From the NCBI GenBank assembly GCA_964601355.1, contig CAZRNB010000004.1, positions 7,134-71,133 of the forward strand: DNA of 64,000 nucleotides, written 5' to 3'. This DNA comes from CAZRNB01 sp964601355 (GTDB lineage: Bacteria > Planctomycetota > Phycisphaerae > Sedimentisphaerales > Anaerobacaceae). Positions 23,686 to 32,335 of this stretch are shown here, one piece after another (within the stretch, counting starts at the first letter, position 1; the number at the start of each line of letters is the position of its first letter). The position numbers and the translations under genes are program-made. The notes under the pieces were generated by a model. It was not told where the DNA came from and did no database searches. It worked only from the letters and a program-made list of their open reading frames with translations.

Positions 23686-24651
23686 TTGAGAGTTCTATCC
23701 GGCATACAGCCGTCCGGTCGGCTTCATATAGGGAACTTTTTCGGCGCAATCCGCCAGCATCTGCAGCTCCAGGCTGAGCACGATTGTTTTTATTTCATCG
23801 CCGACTACCATGCCCTTACCAGCAATCCAACACCATCTGACGTTGCCCACTACACCCTTGATGTGGCGATGGATTATATTGCTTTGGGCCTCGATATTGA
23901 GAAAACCGTGTTCTGGCGGCAGTCCGACGTGCCGGAAGTAACAGAATTGACCTGGCTGCTTTCCTGTATAACGCCTATGGGCCTGCTGCAGCGGTGTGTC
24001 AGCTTCAAAGACAAAGTCGAGCAGGGCTTAAGTCCGAATCACGGCCTGTTCGCATACCCCGTCCTTCAGGCCGCTGACATCCTGATTTACAAATCCAACC
24101 TGGTCCCCGTAGGCGCCGACCAGAAACAACATATCGAGGTAACTCGCGACATAGCTATCCGCTTCAACAATACTTACGGCGAAATCTTTACCGTCCCGAA
24201 CGAATACATCATCGATTCCGTAGCTGTTGTCCCCGGCACCGATGGTCGAAAAATGAGCAAAAGTTACGGAAATACTATTGAGATGTTTGAGCCGGAAAAC
24301 AGCATTAGAAAAAAAATTATGCGTATCGTTACCGATTCTACGCCTGTTGCAGATCCAAAAGATCCCGAGAAGTGCAATGTCTTTGCACTTTTGAGGCTGG
24401 TCGCCTCACCGGATGAGTTAGCCCAGTGGGAAACCAAATACCGCAGCGGCGGCACCGGCTATGCAGAGGCTAAAAAACGCCTGGCTGAGCTGGTTATAGA
24501 CTATTTCAAACCCTACCGGCAAAAAAGAGAAGAGCTCGAAAAAAATATTGATTATGTCAAAGAAATGTTGGCCAAAGGCGCCAGGCGAGCGAAAGCCGTA
24601 GCAACAGATACTATTGTCCAGGCACGAAAAGCCGTCGGTTTGGAGGCGTAA
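23686..24651 (+). CDS. trpS: Tryptophanyl-tRNA synthetase
   Basis: Charges tRNA-Trp. The TTG at 23686 gives MRVLSGIQPSGRLHIGNFFG, the canonical class I start with the HIGH-like LHIGN. The upstream hydrophobic extension in the same frame is not family sequence. KMSKSYGNTI is the KMSKS loop; GLLQRCVSFKDK and VGADQKQHIE are typical. 321 aa is normal. It is the first gene of a unit with DUF2007 (2 bp gap) and scpA (no gap). Confidence 0.95.
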   Translation: MRVLSGIQPSGRLHIGNFFGAIRQHLQLQAEHDCFYFIADYHALTSNPTPSDVAHYTLDVAMDYIALGLDIEKTVFWRQSDVPEVTELTWLLSCITPMGLLQRCVSFKDKVEQGLSPNHGLFAYPVLQAADILIYKSNLVPVGADQKQHIEVTRDIAIRFNNTYGEIFTVPNEYIIDSVAVVPGTDGRKMSKSYGNTIEMFEPENSIRKKIMRIVTDSTPVADPKDPEKCNVFALLRLVASPDELAQWETKYRSGGTGYAEAKKRLAELVIDYFKPYRQKREELEKNIDYVKEMLAKGARRAKAVATDTIVQARKAVGLEA

Positions 24652-24653
24652 CC

Positions 24654-24950
24654 GTGGAAGAAAAAATTGTTACAATTGCGCAGTTTGCGAATTATATTGA
24701 AGCTGAAATGGCCAAACAGTTGCTCGCAGATTGTGGAATCAAGGCGGTTGTGACCGGCGCTAACGCCTCAAATTTATATTCCGGTATGCCTGCTTTGGGA
24801 GGATATTGCATGCTGCAAACCCTTGAAAGTCAGGCTGAACAGGCACGGCAAATTCTGGAATCGCAAAAACAACATGAAACTTTAGATGAGGATGAAGATT
24901 CTGAGGAACCAGGGGACAATAACTCGTCTCTAATGGATCAGGAGCAATAA
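24654..24950 (+). CDS. DUF2007-type small protein
   Basis: 98 aa from a GTG two bases after the trpS stop. The segment FANYIEAEMAKQLLADCGIK, then VVTGANASNLYSGMPALGGY and QAEQARQILES, is the ferredoxin-like DUF2007 fold annotated as putative signal-transducing protein. The tail is acidic (DEDEDSEEPGD). Its role is unknown; it is co-transcribed with trpS and scpA. Confidence 0.8.
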   Translation: MEEKIVTIAQFANYIEAEMAKQLLADCGIKAVVTGANASNLYSGMPALGGYCMLQTLESQAEQARQILESQKQHETLDEDEDSEEPGDNNSSLMDQEQ

Positions 24951-25925
24951 TTGACCGATTATCGTGTAAATCTTGAGATTTTTGCAGGACCTTTGGATCT
25001 GCTTTTGTACTTAGTTCGTAAAGAAGAGGTTGATATTTACGATATTCCGATCGCCAAGATAACCGAACAGTATCTCAGGTACATCGAAATTCTCAAAGGC
25101 CTTAACATTGATTTAGCCGGTGACTTTTTAGTAATGGCTGCAACGTTGATGGAGATAAAATCGGCAATGCTTCTGCCGAAAGTGACGCCTGCACAGCTTG
25201 CGGATGACGATATAACCGACCCGCGGGCGGAGCTTATTCGCCAGCTCCTCGAATACAAAAGATTCAAAGATGCCGCTAATTTACTCAATGCCGCTGCGGA
25301 TGAGCACGGCCAGCGTTTTGCGCGTTCCGACGCCGTCATTGAACAGCTTATGCCCCACGCTGAGCCACAGCTTGACATTGAACAGGTAAGCATCTGGGAC
25401 CTGCTCGAAGCCTTCGACGCAATATGCAGAGCTACCGGGGCAGGTCGAGACATAAGCCACATCAAGGATGATACGCCTATTGATTTGTATCAAATAGAAA
25501 TTTTGCACCGCCTGCAGACGGAAGGTCCAATGACCTTTGAACGAATTTTCGAGTCCAAAACCGACCGAGCAGTAATGGTCGGCTTATTCCTGGCTCTCTT
25601 GGAATTGATACGCGACAAATTAGTCTGGGCTGAGGAAGCCTTCGGCGGCTCTTCACCGCAGCTTTACTTCCGCGCCTTGACCGACGAGCCGGCCGAACAG
25701 GCTGTGCAAAAGGCCATGATCGCCGTCACCGAAACGGCCGTCAACGGCACCGCTCGAACCGAACAGCAAAAACAAAATCCAATTCCAATCGTCGAAATCC
25801 CGCCAAAGGGTAAAACGGCAGCTTTTCGTAGTGCCGTAAGGCATCTTGACGATAAAGAGGAAAAGGAAACAATAGAATTATCCCAGGAAGGCAGAGCGGA
25901 GGAGCTTACAACAGATTATAATTGA
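24951..25925 (+). CDS. scpA: Segregation and condensation protein A
   Basis: Kleisin subunit of the SMC-ScpA-ScpB condensin. The TTG at 24951 starts MTDYRVNLEIFAGPLDLLLY, the family signature, followed by LVRKEEVDIYDIPIAKITEQ and DFLVMAATLMEIKSAMLLP. The C-terminal winged helix region is present (TFERIFESKTDRAVMVGLFL). At 324 aa it is longer than the usual about 250. The extra tail includes RSAVRHLDDKE, encoded by a 27 bp repeat (25830-25856) that recurs exactly at 29985-30011. scpB, the usual partner, does not follow. Confidence 0.93.
   Translation: MTDYRVNLEIFAGPLDLLLYLVRKEEVDIYDIPIAKITEQYLRYIEILKGLNIDLAGDFLVMAATLMEIKSAMLLPKVTPAQLADDDITDPRAELIRQLLEYKRFKDAANLLNAAADEHGQRFARSDAVIEQLMPHAEPQLDIEQVSIWDLLEAFDAICRATGAGRDISHIKDDTPIDLYQIEILHRLQTEGPMTFERIFESKTDRAVMVGLFLALLELIRDKLVWAEEAFGGSSPQLYFRALTDEPAEQAVQKAMIAVTETAVNGTARTEQQKQNPIPIVEIPPKGKTAAFRSAVRHLDDKEEKETIELSQEGRAEELTTDYN
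25830..25856. repeat. Exact 27 bp repeat inside scpA
   Basis: AGTGCCGTAAGGCATCTTGA and the following CGATAAA are identical at 29985-30011, where they sit inside a palindromic intergenic element. GCCGTAAGGC is itself a small hairpin. Confidence 0.85.
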
Positions 25926-26054
25926 CAAAGCGGTTTTTAGAAGTAATATTGTTTTCTTTTGCTTTGAATGAATTTTGTCCGCCGCAGGCGGATTCGTGTT
26001 TTGTATCCTATCCTTCCTGCTCGCAGACAAAAGAGGTAGGTAAGGATTTTAAAA

Positions 26055-26381
26055 ATGGCTGGTAATGTAATTGATCTGACAGATGCTACTTTTGACCAGA
26101 TTGTGCACGATTCCGACGTGCCGGTGCTGGTCGATTTCTGGGCGCCCTGGTGTGGGCCTTGCAGAATGATGGCCCCTATTATAGAGGAAATCGCAGATAA
26201 ATATACAGACAAAGCCAAAATATGTAAGCTCAACACCGATGATTCCCGAGATACCGCCGTGGAATTCAGCATAAACGCGATACCAACCACCATTTTATTC
26301 AAAGCCGGACAAGTGCAGAAGAAATGGGTGGGTCTGGCCAGCAAAAAAGACCTCACCGCTGCGATAGATAAATTGCTTTAA
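26055..26381 (+). CDS. trxA: Thioredoxin
   Basis: 108 aa disulfide reductase with the active-site WAPWCGPCRMM and cis-Pro region AIPTTILFKAG. The family length is about 105-110 aa. It is the first gene of a cluster with the two Nfn-like subunits (2 bp spacing to the next), so it may draw electrons from NADPH made by that complex (inference). Confidence 0.96.
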   Translation: MAGNVIDLTDATFDQIVHDSDVPVLVDFWAPWCGPCRMMAPIIEEIADKYTDKAKICKLNTDDSRDTAVEFSINAIPTTILFKAGQVQKKWVGLASKKDLTAAIDKLL

Positions 26382-26383
26382 AA

Positions 26384-27259
26384 ATGCCGCACAGAATTTT
26401 GGGAAAGTGTCAGCTCTCGGAGGATGTTTTCGCCGCTGAGATTCAAGCCCCTCTTATAGCCCGGGCTAGAAAGCCGGGCCAGTTTGTCATTCTCAGCATA
26501 AGCAGTGAATATAGTGAGCGGATTCCGCTGACCATTGCTGATGCTGATCCTCAGAAGGGTATCATCAGCCTTATTTGGCAGCGGGTCGGTAAAACGACGG
26601 CCGAACTGGCTGATTTACAGCAGGGTGATGAAATCGCTAACATTTCCGGGCCGTTGGGTAATCCTACACATATCGAAAACTTTGGCACTGTGGTCTGTGT
26701 CGGCGGCGGCATAGGAAATGCTCCATTACTGCCTATCGCGCAGGCATTAAAAAAAGCCGGCAATAAAATCGTCAGCATTATTGGAGCCAGAACAAAAAAC
26801 CTGCTGATTCTCGAGGACCAGTTTGCTCGGATAAGTGACGAGCTGATAGTCACAACCGACGACGGCTCATACGGACGAAAGGCTTTAGTAGCTGAGCCTC
26901 TAAAAGAAGTTTGCCAGCGCCAGCCCAAACCGGACCAGGTCTTTGTCATCGGCCCTGCAATAATGATGAAATTCTGCTGCGAGGTGACAAAACAGTTTAA
27001 CATTCCTACGCAAGTCTCACTTAACACCATTATGGTTGATGGCACCGGCATGTGCGGCGGCTGTCGCGTTGAAATTGACGGCAAGCCGAAATTTGTTTGT
27101 GTTGACGGCCCGGAGTTTGACGGCCATAAAGTCAACTTCAATCTGATGATAAAAAGACTAAATGCCTATAAAGACATGGAGCGAAAGGCCCACGAACAAT
27201 ACACAAAGCAACGATGTAGAATAGGATTAGAACCGGCGGTGAAACCGCCGGCTAAATAA
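26384..27259 (+). CDS. nfnA: Ferredoxin-NADP reductase subunit alpha (NfnA/SudB-like)
   Basis: 291 aa FAD- and [2Fe-2S]-binding flavoprotein. The FAD motif ERIPLTIAD, NAD-binding VCVGGGIGNAPLLPIAQALK and the iron-sulfur segment GTGMCGGCRVEIDGKPKFVC are in family order. With the next gene it would form the NADH-dependent ferredoxin:NADP oxidoreductase (Nfn), an electron-bifurcating complex, or the related sulfide dehydrogenase. The last residues (EPAVKPPAK) come from a double-hairpin repeat (27233-27285) that also holds the stop. Confidence 0.88.
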   Translation: MPHRILGKCQLSEDVFAAEIQAPLIARARKPGQFVILSISSEYSERIPLTIADADPQKGIISLIWQRVGKTTAELADLQQGDEIANISGPLGNPTHIENFGTVVCVGGGIGNAPLLPIAQALKKAGNKIVSIIGARTKNLLILEDQFARISDELIVTTDDGSYGRKALVAEPLKEVCQRQPKPDQVFVIGPAIMMKFCCEVTKQFNIPTQVSLNTIMVDGTGMCGGCRVEIDGKPKFVCVDGPEFDGHKVNFNLMIKRLNAYKDMERKAHEQYTKQRCRIGLEPAVKPPAK

Positions 27260-27285
27260 TATTTACCCCCGTGTTTCACACGGGG
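27233..27285. repeat. Double-hairpin element at the nfnA/nfnB junction
   Basis: CCGGCGGT-GAA-ACCGCCGG (27233-27251), then GGCTAAATA facing TATTTAC, then CCCCCGTGT-TTC-ACACGGGG (27267-27286). It supplies the last nfnA codons. Confidence 0.88.
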
Positions 27286-27301
27286 TCATCTCGATAAAGT
27301 A

Positions 27302-28801
27302 ATGGAACAAGATAAACAAAAACTTCTCCAGCAGCTCTTGGAAAAGCAAAAGGCTGGCAAACTTACTCCTGCTGATAGATACAAAATCCCGCCTCAGGAG
27401 ATGCCCGAGCAAGACCACAACCAGAGAATACACAACGTCAATGAAGTGGCACTGGGCTATACTGAATTGCAGGCTCGGCTGGAAGCTATGCGCTGCATCG
27501 GATGCAAAACTGCCCCTTGTGTCAAGGGGTGCCCGGTTCAAATAAGGATAAAGGATTTTATAGCTGCGATTGCCGGGGGCGACTACAAAAAGGCGCTTGA
27601 TATTATTAAAGAAAATTCGTTACTTCCCGCGGTCTGTGGCCGCGTATGTCCCCAGGAGATCCAATGTCAGCAGACCTGCACCGTAGGACTAAAATATAAA
27701 GACCCAACAAAAGCCGTTTCCATTGGCCGGCTGGAAAGGTTTGCTGCTGATTTCGACGGTAACAACCAGAGCATCCCCGCTGTGGCACCTGATACCGGGA
27801 TGAAAATCGCCATAATCGGCTCAGGCCCCGGCGGCATTGTTGCCGCCGCCGATACAAGAAGAGCAGGCCATGATGTCACGATATTTGAGGCCTTCCATAA
27901 GCCGGGCGGCGTGATGGTCTATGGAATCCCGGAATTCAGACTTCCTAAATCCATCGTTCAAAAGGAAATCGACACCCTGACAAAAATGGGCGTGAAAATC
28001 GTCTGCAACTTCGTCGTCGGCAGAACAAGAACCATCGACCAGCTGATGAAGAAAGATGGCTTCAATGCGGTCTATATCGGCGTCGGGGCAGGGCTGCCAC
28101 AATTTATGGGTATCGAAGGCGAATCACTCATCGGTGTTTATAGCGCAAATGAGTACCTCACACGCGCAAATCTTATGAAAGCTTACGACTTCGGCAAAGG
28201 CGCCGACACCCCGATCGCACTTTCAAAAAAGGTAGCCGTCATCGGCGGCGGCAACGTCGCTATGGATTCGGCAAGGACAGCCATCAGACTCGGAGCGGAA
28301 AAAGTCTATTTGGTCTATCGAAGAACCGAAAAAGAAATGCCCGCACGAATCGAAGAGGTCCATCACGCAAAGGAAGAAGGCGTGGATTTTCACATACTTC
28401 AAAGTCCTAAACGAATAATCGGCGACAAAGACAGCCGAGTGACGGCTATCGAATGTCTGAAATATCAGCTCGGCGAGCCCGATGAATCCGGCAGACGAAG
28501 ACCAGTTCCAATCGAAGGCTCGGAGTTTAGAATTGACGTTGATACCGTAATTATTGCCATAGGCAATATCGCAAATCCGCTGATCCGCCAGACCACGCCG
28601 GGATTGGAGTTCAATAAATGGGGCAATATCATTGTTGACGAGAGCTGCAAGACCTCGATGGAGGGCGTTTACGCCGGCGGTGACATCGTTCTTGGCGCCG
28701 CAACGGTAATCTTGGCCATGGGCCAGGGCCGAATCGCCGCCGCTGCGATAAACAAATACCTTGCAGAGAAAATGAAACCCCCCAACAAATTGGGGGGCTA
28801 A
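27302..28801 (+). CDS. nfnB: NADPH-dependent glutamate synthase small-chain-like / NfnB subunit
   Basis: 499 aa. An N-terminal domain with two cysteine clusters (CIGCKTAPCVKGCP and CGRVCPQEIQCQQTC) binds two [4Fe-4S] centres. The first dinucleotide site is IAIIGSGPGGIVAAADTRR, the second VAVIGGGNVAMDSARTAIRL, and the C-terminal end has GVYAGGDIVLGAATVILAMG. Glutamate synthase small chains share this fold, but pairing with the NfnA-like gene 42 bp upstream favours Nfn or sulfide dehydrogenase. The last residues (MKPPNKLGG) are encoded by a palindromic repeat. Confidence 0.88.
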   Translation: MEQDKQKLLQQLLEKQKAGKLTPADRYKIPPQEMPEQDHNQRIHNVNEVALGYTELQARLEAMRCIGCKTAPCVKGCPVQIRIKDFIAAIAGGDYKKALDIIKENSLLPAVCGRVCPQEIQCQQTCTVGLKYKDPTKAVSIGRLERFAADFDGNNQSIPAVAPDTGMKIAIIGSGPGGIVAAADTRRAGHDVTIFEAFHKPGGVMVYGIPEFRLPKSIVQKEIDTLTKMGVKIVCNFVVGRTRTIDQLMKKDGFNAVYIGVGAGLPQFMGIEGESLIGVYSANEYLTRANLMKAYDFGKGADTPIALSKKVAVIGGGNVAMDSARTAIRLGAEKVYLVYRRTEKEMPARIEEVHHAKEEGVDFHILQSPKRIIGDKDSRVTAIECLKYQLGEPDESGRRRPVPIEGSEFRIDVDTVIIAIGNIANPLIRQTTPGLEFNKWGNIIVDESCKTSMEGVYAGGDIVLGAATVILAMGQGRIAAAAINKYLAEKMKPPNKLGG

Positions 28802-28836
28802 ACATTTTTTATTTAGCCCCACGTTTTACGTGGGGT
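28778..28836. repeat. Double-hairpin element between convergent nfnB and RNase H-PurN genes
   Basis: CCCCCCAA-CAAA-TTGGGGGG (28779-28798), GGCTAAA facing TTTAGCC, then CCCCACG-TTTTA-CGTGGGG (28817-28835). It provides the C-terminal codons of nfnB and also the last codons of the convergent gene (CCNPT). It could act as a bidirectional terminator, though no T-tract is present. Confidence 0.88.
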
Positions 28837-29947
28837 TGCAGCAGATAATTTTTACTTTGTTGTTCTGAACCAGCAGCCTTCCTTCGGCGAACAACTTTAT
28901 AGCCTGCGGATAAGCGATACACTCCTGCTGGAAAACTCTTGCAGCGAGGGTATCGGGCGTATCATCTTCCTTGACCTCGCAGACCCGCTGGACGACAATC
29001 GGTCCCTTATCATATTCGTTAGTGCAGAAATGAACCGTGCAGCCGCTCACCTTGCATCCTGCGGCCAGGACCGCATCGTGGACGTGATGTCCCCACATGC
29101 CCTGCCCGCTGAAGCTCGGCAGCAGCGCCGGATGTATATTCATCACACGATTTTCATACCTTTGGGGTATTGCCCACAGGCACATCCAGCCGCCCTGCAC
29201 GACCAACTCAGCGTTGGCGGCAACAAGCTCCTCTTCGATGTGTTTGCTGAACCGGTTGATATCGGAGTAATCTTTTTTACGGATGATTTTTACATTCAGG
29301 CCTGCATCTTTTGCCTTTTCGACACCGGCAACGGTAGAAAGCGAGCTAATTACAACGGCTATTTCGGCATTTAGCCGGCCTTTGCTGATATGTTCGAGGA
29401 TATTCATCAGTGTTCTGCCGCCGCCGCTGATTAAAACGCCCAGACGAATCGGCTTGGCTCGCCGCTCGTCGCTCGTCGCTCGCTGCTCGCTGCTCACTTG
29501 TGACACAAGACCGGCCTCAGAGGTCACTGTAACATCACGTTCGAGATTTAACGCCTGGTTCACAAGTTTGTCGGCTTCTTTGTTTTTGTCTCTTGAAATA
29601 GAAATAACTTGAAAGTCTTCAAATTCGGCCAGTTGTTCGACGACCCTCTGAAAGAGAGGCCTGATTTGGTCGCTTTTTACCTTGTATGCGCCGTTAATCT
29701 GTCTTACCAGCAGCTCGCTGTCGCTATAAATCATCAGTTTCCTGACGTCGATTTCCTTCGCGGCTTCGAGGGCTCTTATAAGGGCGGTGTATTCAGCTAT
29801 GTTATTAGTACTGTAGCCGAGGAAATAAGCCCGCCCCTGCAATTGATTTCCATCGGGGTCACTCAAAACAAAGCCGGCAGCAGCCGGCCCTGGATTGCCC
29901 CTGCTGGCACCATCCGTGTGAATGATTATTTTATCTGGCAAATCCAT
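28826..29947 (-). CDS. RNase HI-like domain fused to phosphoribosylglycinamide formyltransferase
   Basis: 373 aa from the ATG at 29945-29947; a TTG four codons earlier is less likely. Residues about 1-135 are an RNase HI-type domain with the acidic set in IIHTDGASRGNPGP, NIAEYTALIRAL, IYSDSELLVRQ and NKEADKLVNQAL. Residues about 165-373 are PurN: LGVLISGGGRTLMNILEHI, NIHPALLPSF with catalytic Asn and His, and YDKGPIVVQ with the Asp. PurN transfers a formyl group to GAR in purine synthesis. The two halves are unrelated in function. The linker (SQVSSEQRATSDERRAKP) is encoded by a six-copy heptamer array, which suggests that two adjacent genes were fused by the repeat. Both domains look intact. 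Confidence 0.85.
   Translation of the reverse strand: MDLPDKIIIHTDGASRGNPGPAAAGFVLSDPDGNQLQGRAYFLGYSTNNIAEYTALIRALEAAKEIDVRKLMIYSDSELLVRQINGAYKVKSDQIRPLFQRVVEQLAEFEDFQVISISRDKNKEADKLVNQALNLERDVTVTSEAGLVSQVSSEQRATSDERRAKPIRLGVLISGGGRTLMNILEHISKGRLNAEIAVVISSLSTVAGVEKAKDAGLNVKIIRKKDYSDINRFSKHIEEELVAANAELVVQGGWMCLWAIPQRYENRVMNIHPALLPSFSGQGMWGHHVHDAVLAAGCKVSGCTVHFCTNEYDKGPIVVQRVCEVKEDDTPDTLAARVFQQECIAYPQAIKLFAEGRLLVQNNKVKIICCNPT
29457..29498. repeat. Six-copy heptamer array forming the fusion linker
   Basis: GCTCGCC-GCTCGTC-GCTCGTC-GCTCGCT-GCTCGCT-GCTCACT, 42 bp in exact 7-base phase. Forty-two is divisible by three; gain or loss of one copy would put PurN out of frame with the RNase H part. Confidence 0.9.
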
Positions 29948-29961
29948 TATCTCTATCAAGA

Positions 29962-30068
29962 AAAATCCCCACGCAAAAATCCGCAGTGCCGTAAGGCATC
30001 TTGACGATAAACTGCGGGGCTAAATATGTTTAGCCCCCCAATTTATCGGGGGGTTCTTCATTGCGGGG
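29962..30068. repeat. Composite palindromic element between RNase H-PurN and the zinc-ribbon coiled-coil gene
   Basis: CCGCAGT (29981-29987) pairs with ACTGCGG (30011-30017) around the 27 bp repeat shared with scpA. GGGGCTAAATATGTTTAGCCCC follows, then CCCCCC-AATTTATC-GGGGGG. Outer arms CCCCACGC and GCGGGG may close the whole unit. Confidence 0.85.
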
Positions 30069-30070
30069 TT

Positions 30071-30805
30071 TTAATCCTGCAAATTGCCGAGCACAATTAT
30101 CCTGGTACAATTTGGACAACGGATTATATCATCCCTGGTCATAAGCAGATTAACAAACTCATCGGCTATATTCATGAAACAGCCTCCACAGCTATAGGCT
30201 GACGTTCTGCTTTCCTGCTGCTCAACAATCGCGACAGCCTGGCCGTCGTACGTTTCGGCAACGCGTTTGAATATATTCAGCGATTCCGGCGGTATGGTTT
30301 TTGCAAGCTGTTCCCATTCATCCTGGACTTCTTCAATTTTGGCCTGGTGCTTTTTGGCTTCTTTTTCTGCTTTTGTTCTGTTTTGCTCTAACTGCTGTTT
30401 TATCTTTTCTATCTGCCCACGGAGACTATTGCACTCGGCCTCACCGGCCTCTATATCTTTCATCAATTCGAGGATTTGTGTTTCGAGCTTGGAATTGTCT
30501 GCTTTGGTGGTATTTAGCTGGGTCAGAAGTGCTGCATATTCTTTATTTGTTTTAGAGGCGTTCAGCGCCCCTCTTAGTTTACTAATCTCTGCGTCTCTTG
30601 TTTTCAAATCCAGTTCAAGGCGGCTGCACTGCAGCTTGGTTAGCTGAATTTCTTCCTTTTTGGCTTCGTGCGCGTTTTGCAGGCTTCGGACCTGATTTTC
30701 CTCAACAATTACGATTCTTCTACATTTGGCCAGTTGTGCCTTTACATCACGTAGGCGGTTTTCCACACCCTGAAGCTCGATTAACTTATTCAATACCGGT
30801 CCCAT
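30071..30805 (-). CDS. Coiled-coil protein with C-terminal C4 zinc ribbon
   Basis: 244 aa. Residues about 10-180 are nearly continuous coiled coil (VENRLRDVKAQLAKCRRI, KLETQILELMKDIEAGEAEC). The C-terminal part has CGGC and CPNC pairs (SCGGCFMNIADEF ... IRCPNCTRIIVL), the zinc-ribbon of the CT398/HP0958 family (DUF164). In other bacteria such proteins bind RNA or flagellar/secretion components. No flagellar gene is nearby. The ATG at 30803-30805 is the only sensible start. Confidence 0.88.
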   Translation of the reverse strand: MGPVLNKLIELQGVENRLRDVKAQLAKCRRIVIVEENQVRSLQNAHEAKKEEIQLTKLQCSRLELDLKTRDAEISKLRGALNASKTNKEYAALLTQLNTTKADNSKLETQILELMKDIEAGEAECNSLRGQIEKIKQQLEQNRTKAEKEAKKHQAKIEEVQDEWEQLAKTIPPESLNIFKRVAETYDGQAVAIVEQQESRTSAYSCGGCFMNIADEFVNLLMTRDDIIRCPNCTRIIVLGNLQD

Positions 30806-30813
30806 TTATGCTC

Positions 30814-30872
30814 CTTCCCGGCTTTCGCGGGGACAAGTTCACCCCTGCAAAAGCAGGGGCTTGGCTAAATTA
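30814..30872. repeat. Two short hairpins upstream of the coiled-coil gene
   Basis: CCCCTGC-AAAA-GCAGGGG (30842-30859) and a CTTCCCGGC/CGGGGACAAG imperfect pair before it, then GGCTAAAT. It is a variant of the GGCTAAAT-containing family. Confidence 0.7.
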
Positions 30873-31010
30873 TTGAAACTATCATTATGTTAATAGATAC
30901 GTTAATCCGCAACAAAATTTTCGTTTTTTTGCCGCAGGTACTTACAGGGAAATAAAAACGCCCTTGAGCAAAACGTGGGGCTGAATACTTTCTTTTGTAA
31001 CGTGAGCCTG

Positions 31011-31016
31011 TATAAT
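31011..31016 (+). promoter_or_regulatory. Possible -10 box for the M20 peptidase gene
   Basis: TATAAT at 31011-31016, eleven bases upstream of the ATG. There is no good -35, and the short leader makes this tentative. Confidence 0.3.
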
Positions 31017-31026
31017 TGACATTTCT

Positions 31027-32163
31027 ATGAAGGAACTTTTGCACAAGCTTATTCAAGCTGAGACGACCGCCGAAAAAGGTGAATTGGCTGCAGCGCAGAT
31101 TATCGCAGCCGAGCTCCGCCGATCCGGAATAGATTCGCACATAGATAGCTGGAGCCAAACGCGGGCAAATATTGTCGCCCAGGTAAAATCGCCCGGATAC
31201 AAACCAGCATTACTATTTGTCTGCCACCTGGACGTTGTTGGGCCGGGCGAGGTTGATTGGATGCATCCTCCATTTGCGGCCGTCGAAAGCAACGGCAAAA
31301 TCTTCGGCAGAGGTTCAATAGACATGAAAGGCGGCATCGCGGCAATTGTCCCTGCTATAAGGCAAATCGTTGACGCCGGCACAAAATTACAGGGTGACAT
31401 AATTCTATTATGTGCAGCCGGCGAAGAGACCGATAGCTGCGGCGTAAAGAGATTTATCAGCAATGGCGTAAACCATCCCTTACGGGATTGCAGCCGGATA
31501 CCGGAGCTTGCCGGCATTATAATCCCTGAGCCGACGGATTTTGCGGTCGTAACCGCTCATCGCGGAATGGCGTGGCTTAAAGTTACAACCAGGGGAAAAG
31601 CGGCACATAGCTCGGCTCCTGAGCTTGGGATAAATGCCATAAGCTCGATGAAGACCTTTCTAAATGAGCTGGAAAAATACAAATTTGATATACAGCCGCA
31701 TCCGCTTTTAGGCTCTTGCTCAATGAGTGTTAATACTATATCCGGCGGCAAGGCTATGAACGTCGTGCCGGACCGGTGCGAGATAGGAATAGATTTTCGC
31801 ACCCTGCCGGGGCAGAGTCACGAGATAATCGTTAATGACATCAGGCAAATCTTCACAAAGCTAAATCAGCAGTGCCTAATGTCTGATGCCGAAGTCTTTG
31901 TTGATAGGGCCGTCGAAGCGATGGAGACAAATCCGGATTGTGCGTTCGTTCGAGATTTCTGCATCGCCGTTGACGCAAAGGAGACAAAAGCAGTCGGCTT
32001 TACAACCGATGCGCCGTATTTTAAGCCGTTAGGCGCGCCGATAGTTATCTTTGGGCCTGGCAAGCCCGAATTATGCCATAAGCCGGATGAATACATCGAC
32101 ATCAGTGACGTGGAAAAAGCAGTAGAATATTACAAAGATATAATTTTGAAATTTTTAGCTTAG
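31027..32163 (+). CDS. M20-family metallopeptidase (ArgE/DapE-like)
   Basis: 378 aa di-zinc amidohydrolase. Ligands and catalytic residues lie in LLFVCHLDVVGPGEVDW (His, Asp), GRGSIDMKGGIAAIV (Asp), CAAGEETDSCG (Glu-Glu), GIIIPEPTDFAVV (Glu) and PELCHKPDEYIDI (His). The inserted dimerisation domain runs about residues 180-290 (HRGMAWLKVTTRGKAAHSSA). The family includes acetylornithine deacetylase and succinyl-diaminopimelate desuccinylase; sequence alone does not decide the substrate, and no arg or dap gene is adjacent. Confidence 0.88.
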   Translation: MKELLHKLIQAETTAEKGELAAAQIIAAELRRSGIDSHIDSWSQTRANIVAQVKSPGYKPALLFVCHLDVVGPGEVDWMHPPFAAVESNGKIFGRGSIDMKGGIAAIVPAIRQIVDAGTKLQGDIILLCAAGEETDSCGVKRFISNGVNHPLRDCSRIPELAGIIIPEPTDFAVVTAHRGMAWLKVTTRGKAAHSSAPELGINAISSMKTFLNELEKYKFDIQPHPLLGSCSMSVNTISGGKAMNVVPDRCEIGIDFRTLPGQSHEIIVNDIRQIFTKLNQQCLMSDAEVFVDRAVEAMETNPDCAFVRDFCIAVDAKETKAVGFTTDAPYFKPLGAPIVIFGPGKPELCHKPDEYIDISDVEKAVEYYKDIILKFLA

Positions 32164-32195
32164 AGGTTCTAAAAAAATGAAAAGTGTTCTACGAC

Positions 32196-32266
32196 TGTCA
32201 TTCCCGCGAAAGCGGGAATCCATTCTTTTATGATTTTTCTGGACTCCCGCCTGCGCGGGAGTGACA
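32196..32266. repeat. TGTCATTCCCGC-type double palindrome
   Basis: TGTCATTCCCGC-GAAA-GCGGGAATCC at the left and GGACTCCCGC...GCGGGAGTGACA at the right. The left 26 bases equal those of the copy at 20066. Confidence 0.85.
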
Positions 32267-32335
32267 AACAGCAAACCGTAATATTCATTCTGTCAGACAC
32301 TCTAAATATTTACGATAATTTTATATATATTTTGC

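Noticed and set aside
26449..26475. Palindrome CCCGGGCTAGAAAGCCGGG inside nfnA as another in-frame insertion
   Set aside because: The encoded residues IARARKPGQFVIL are normal for this family at this position, so the palindrome is probably coincidental.
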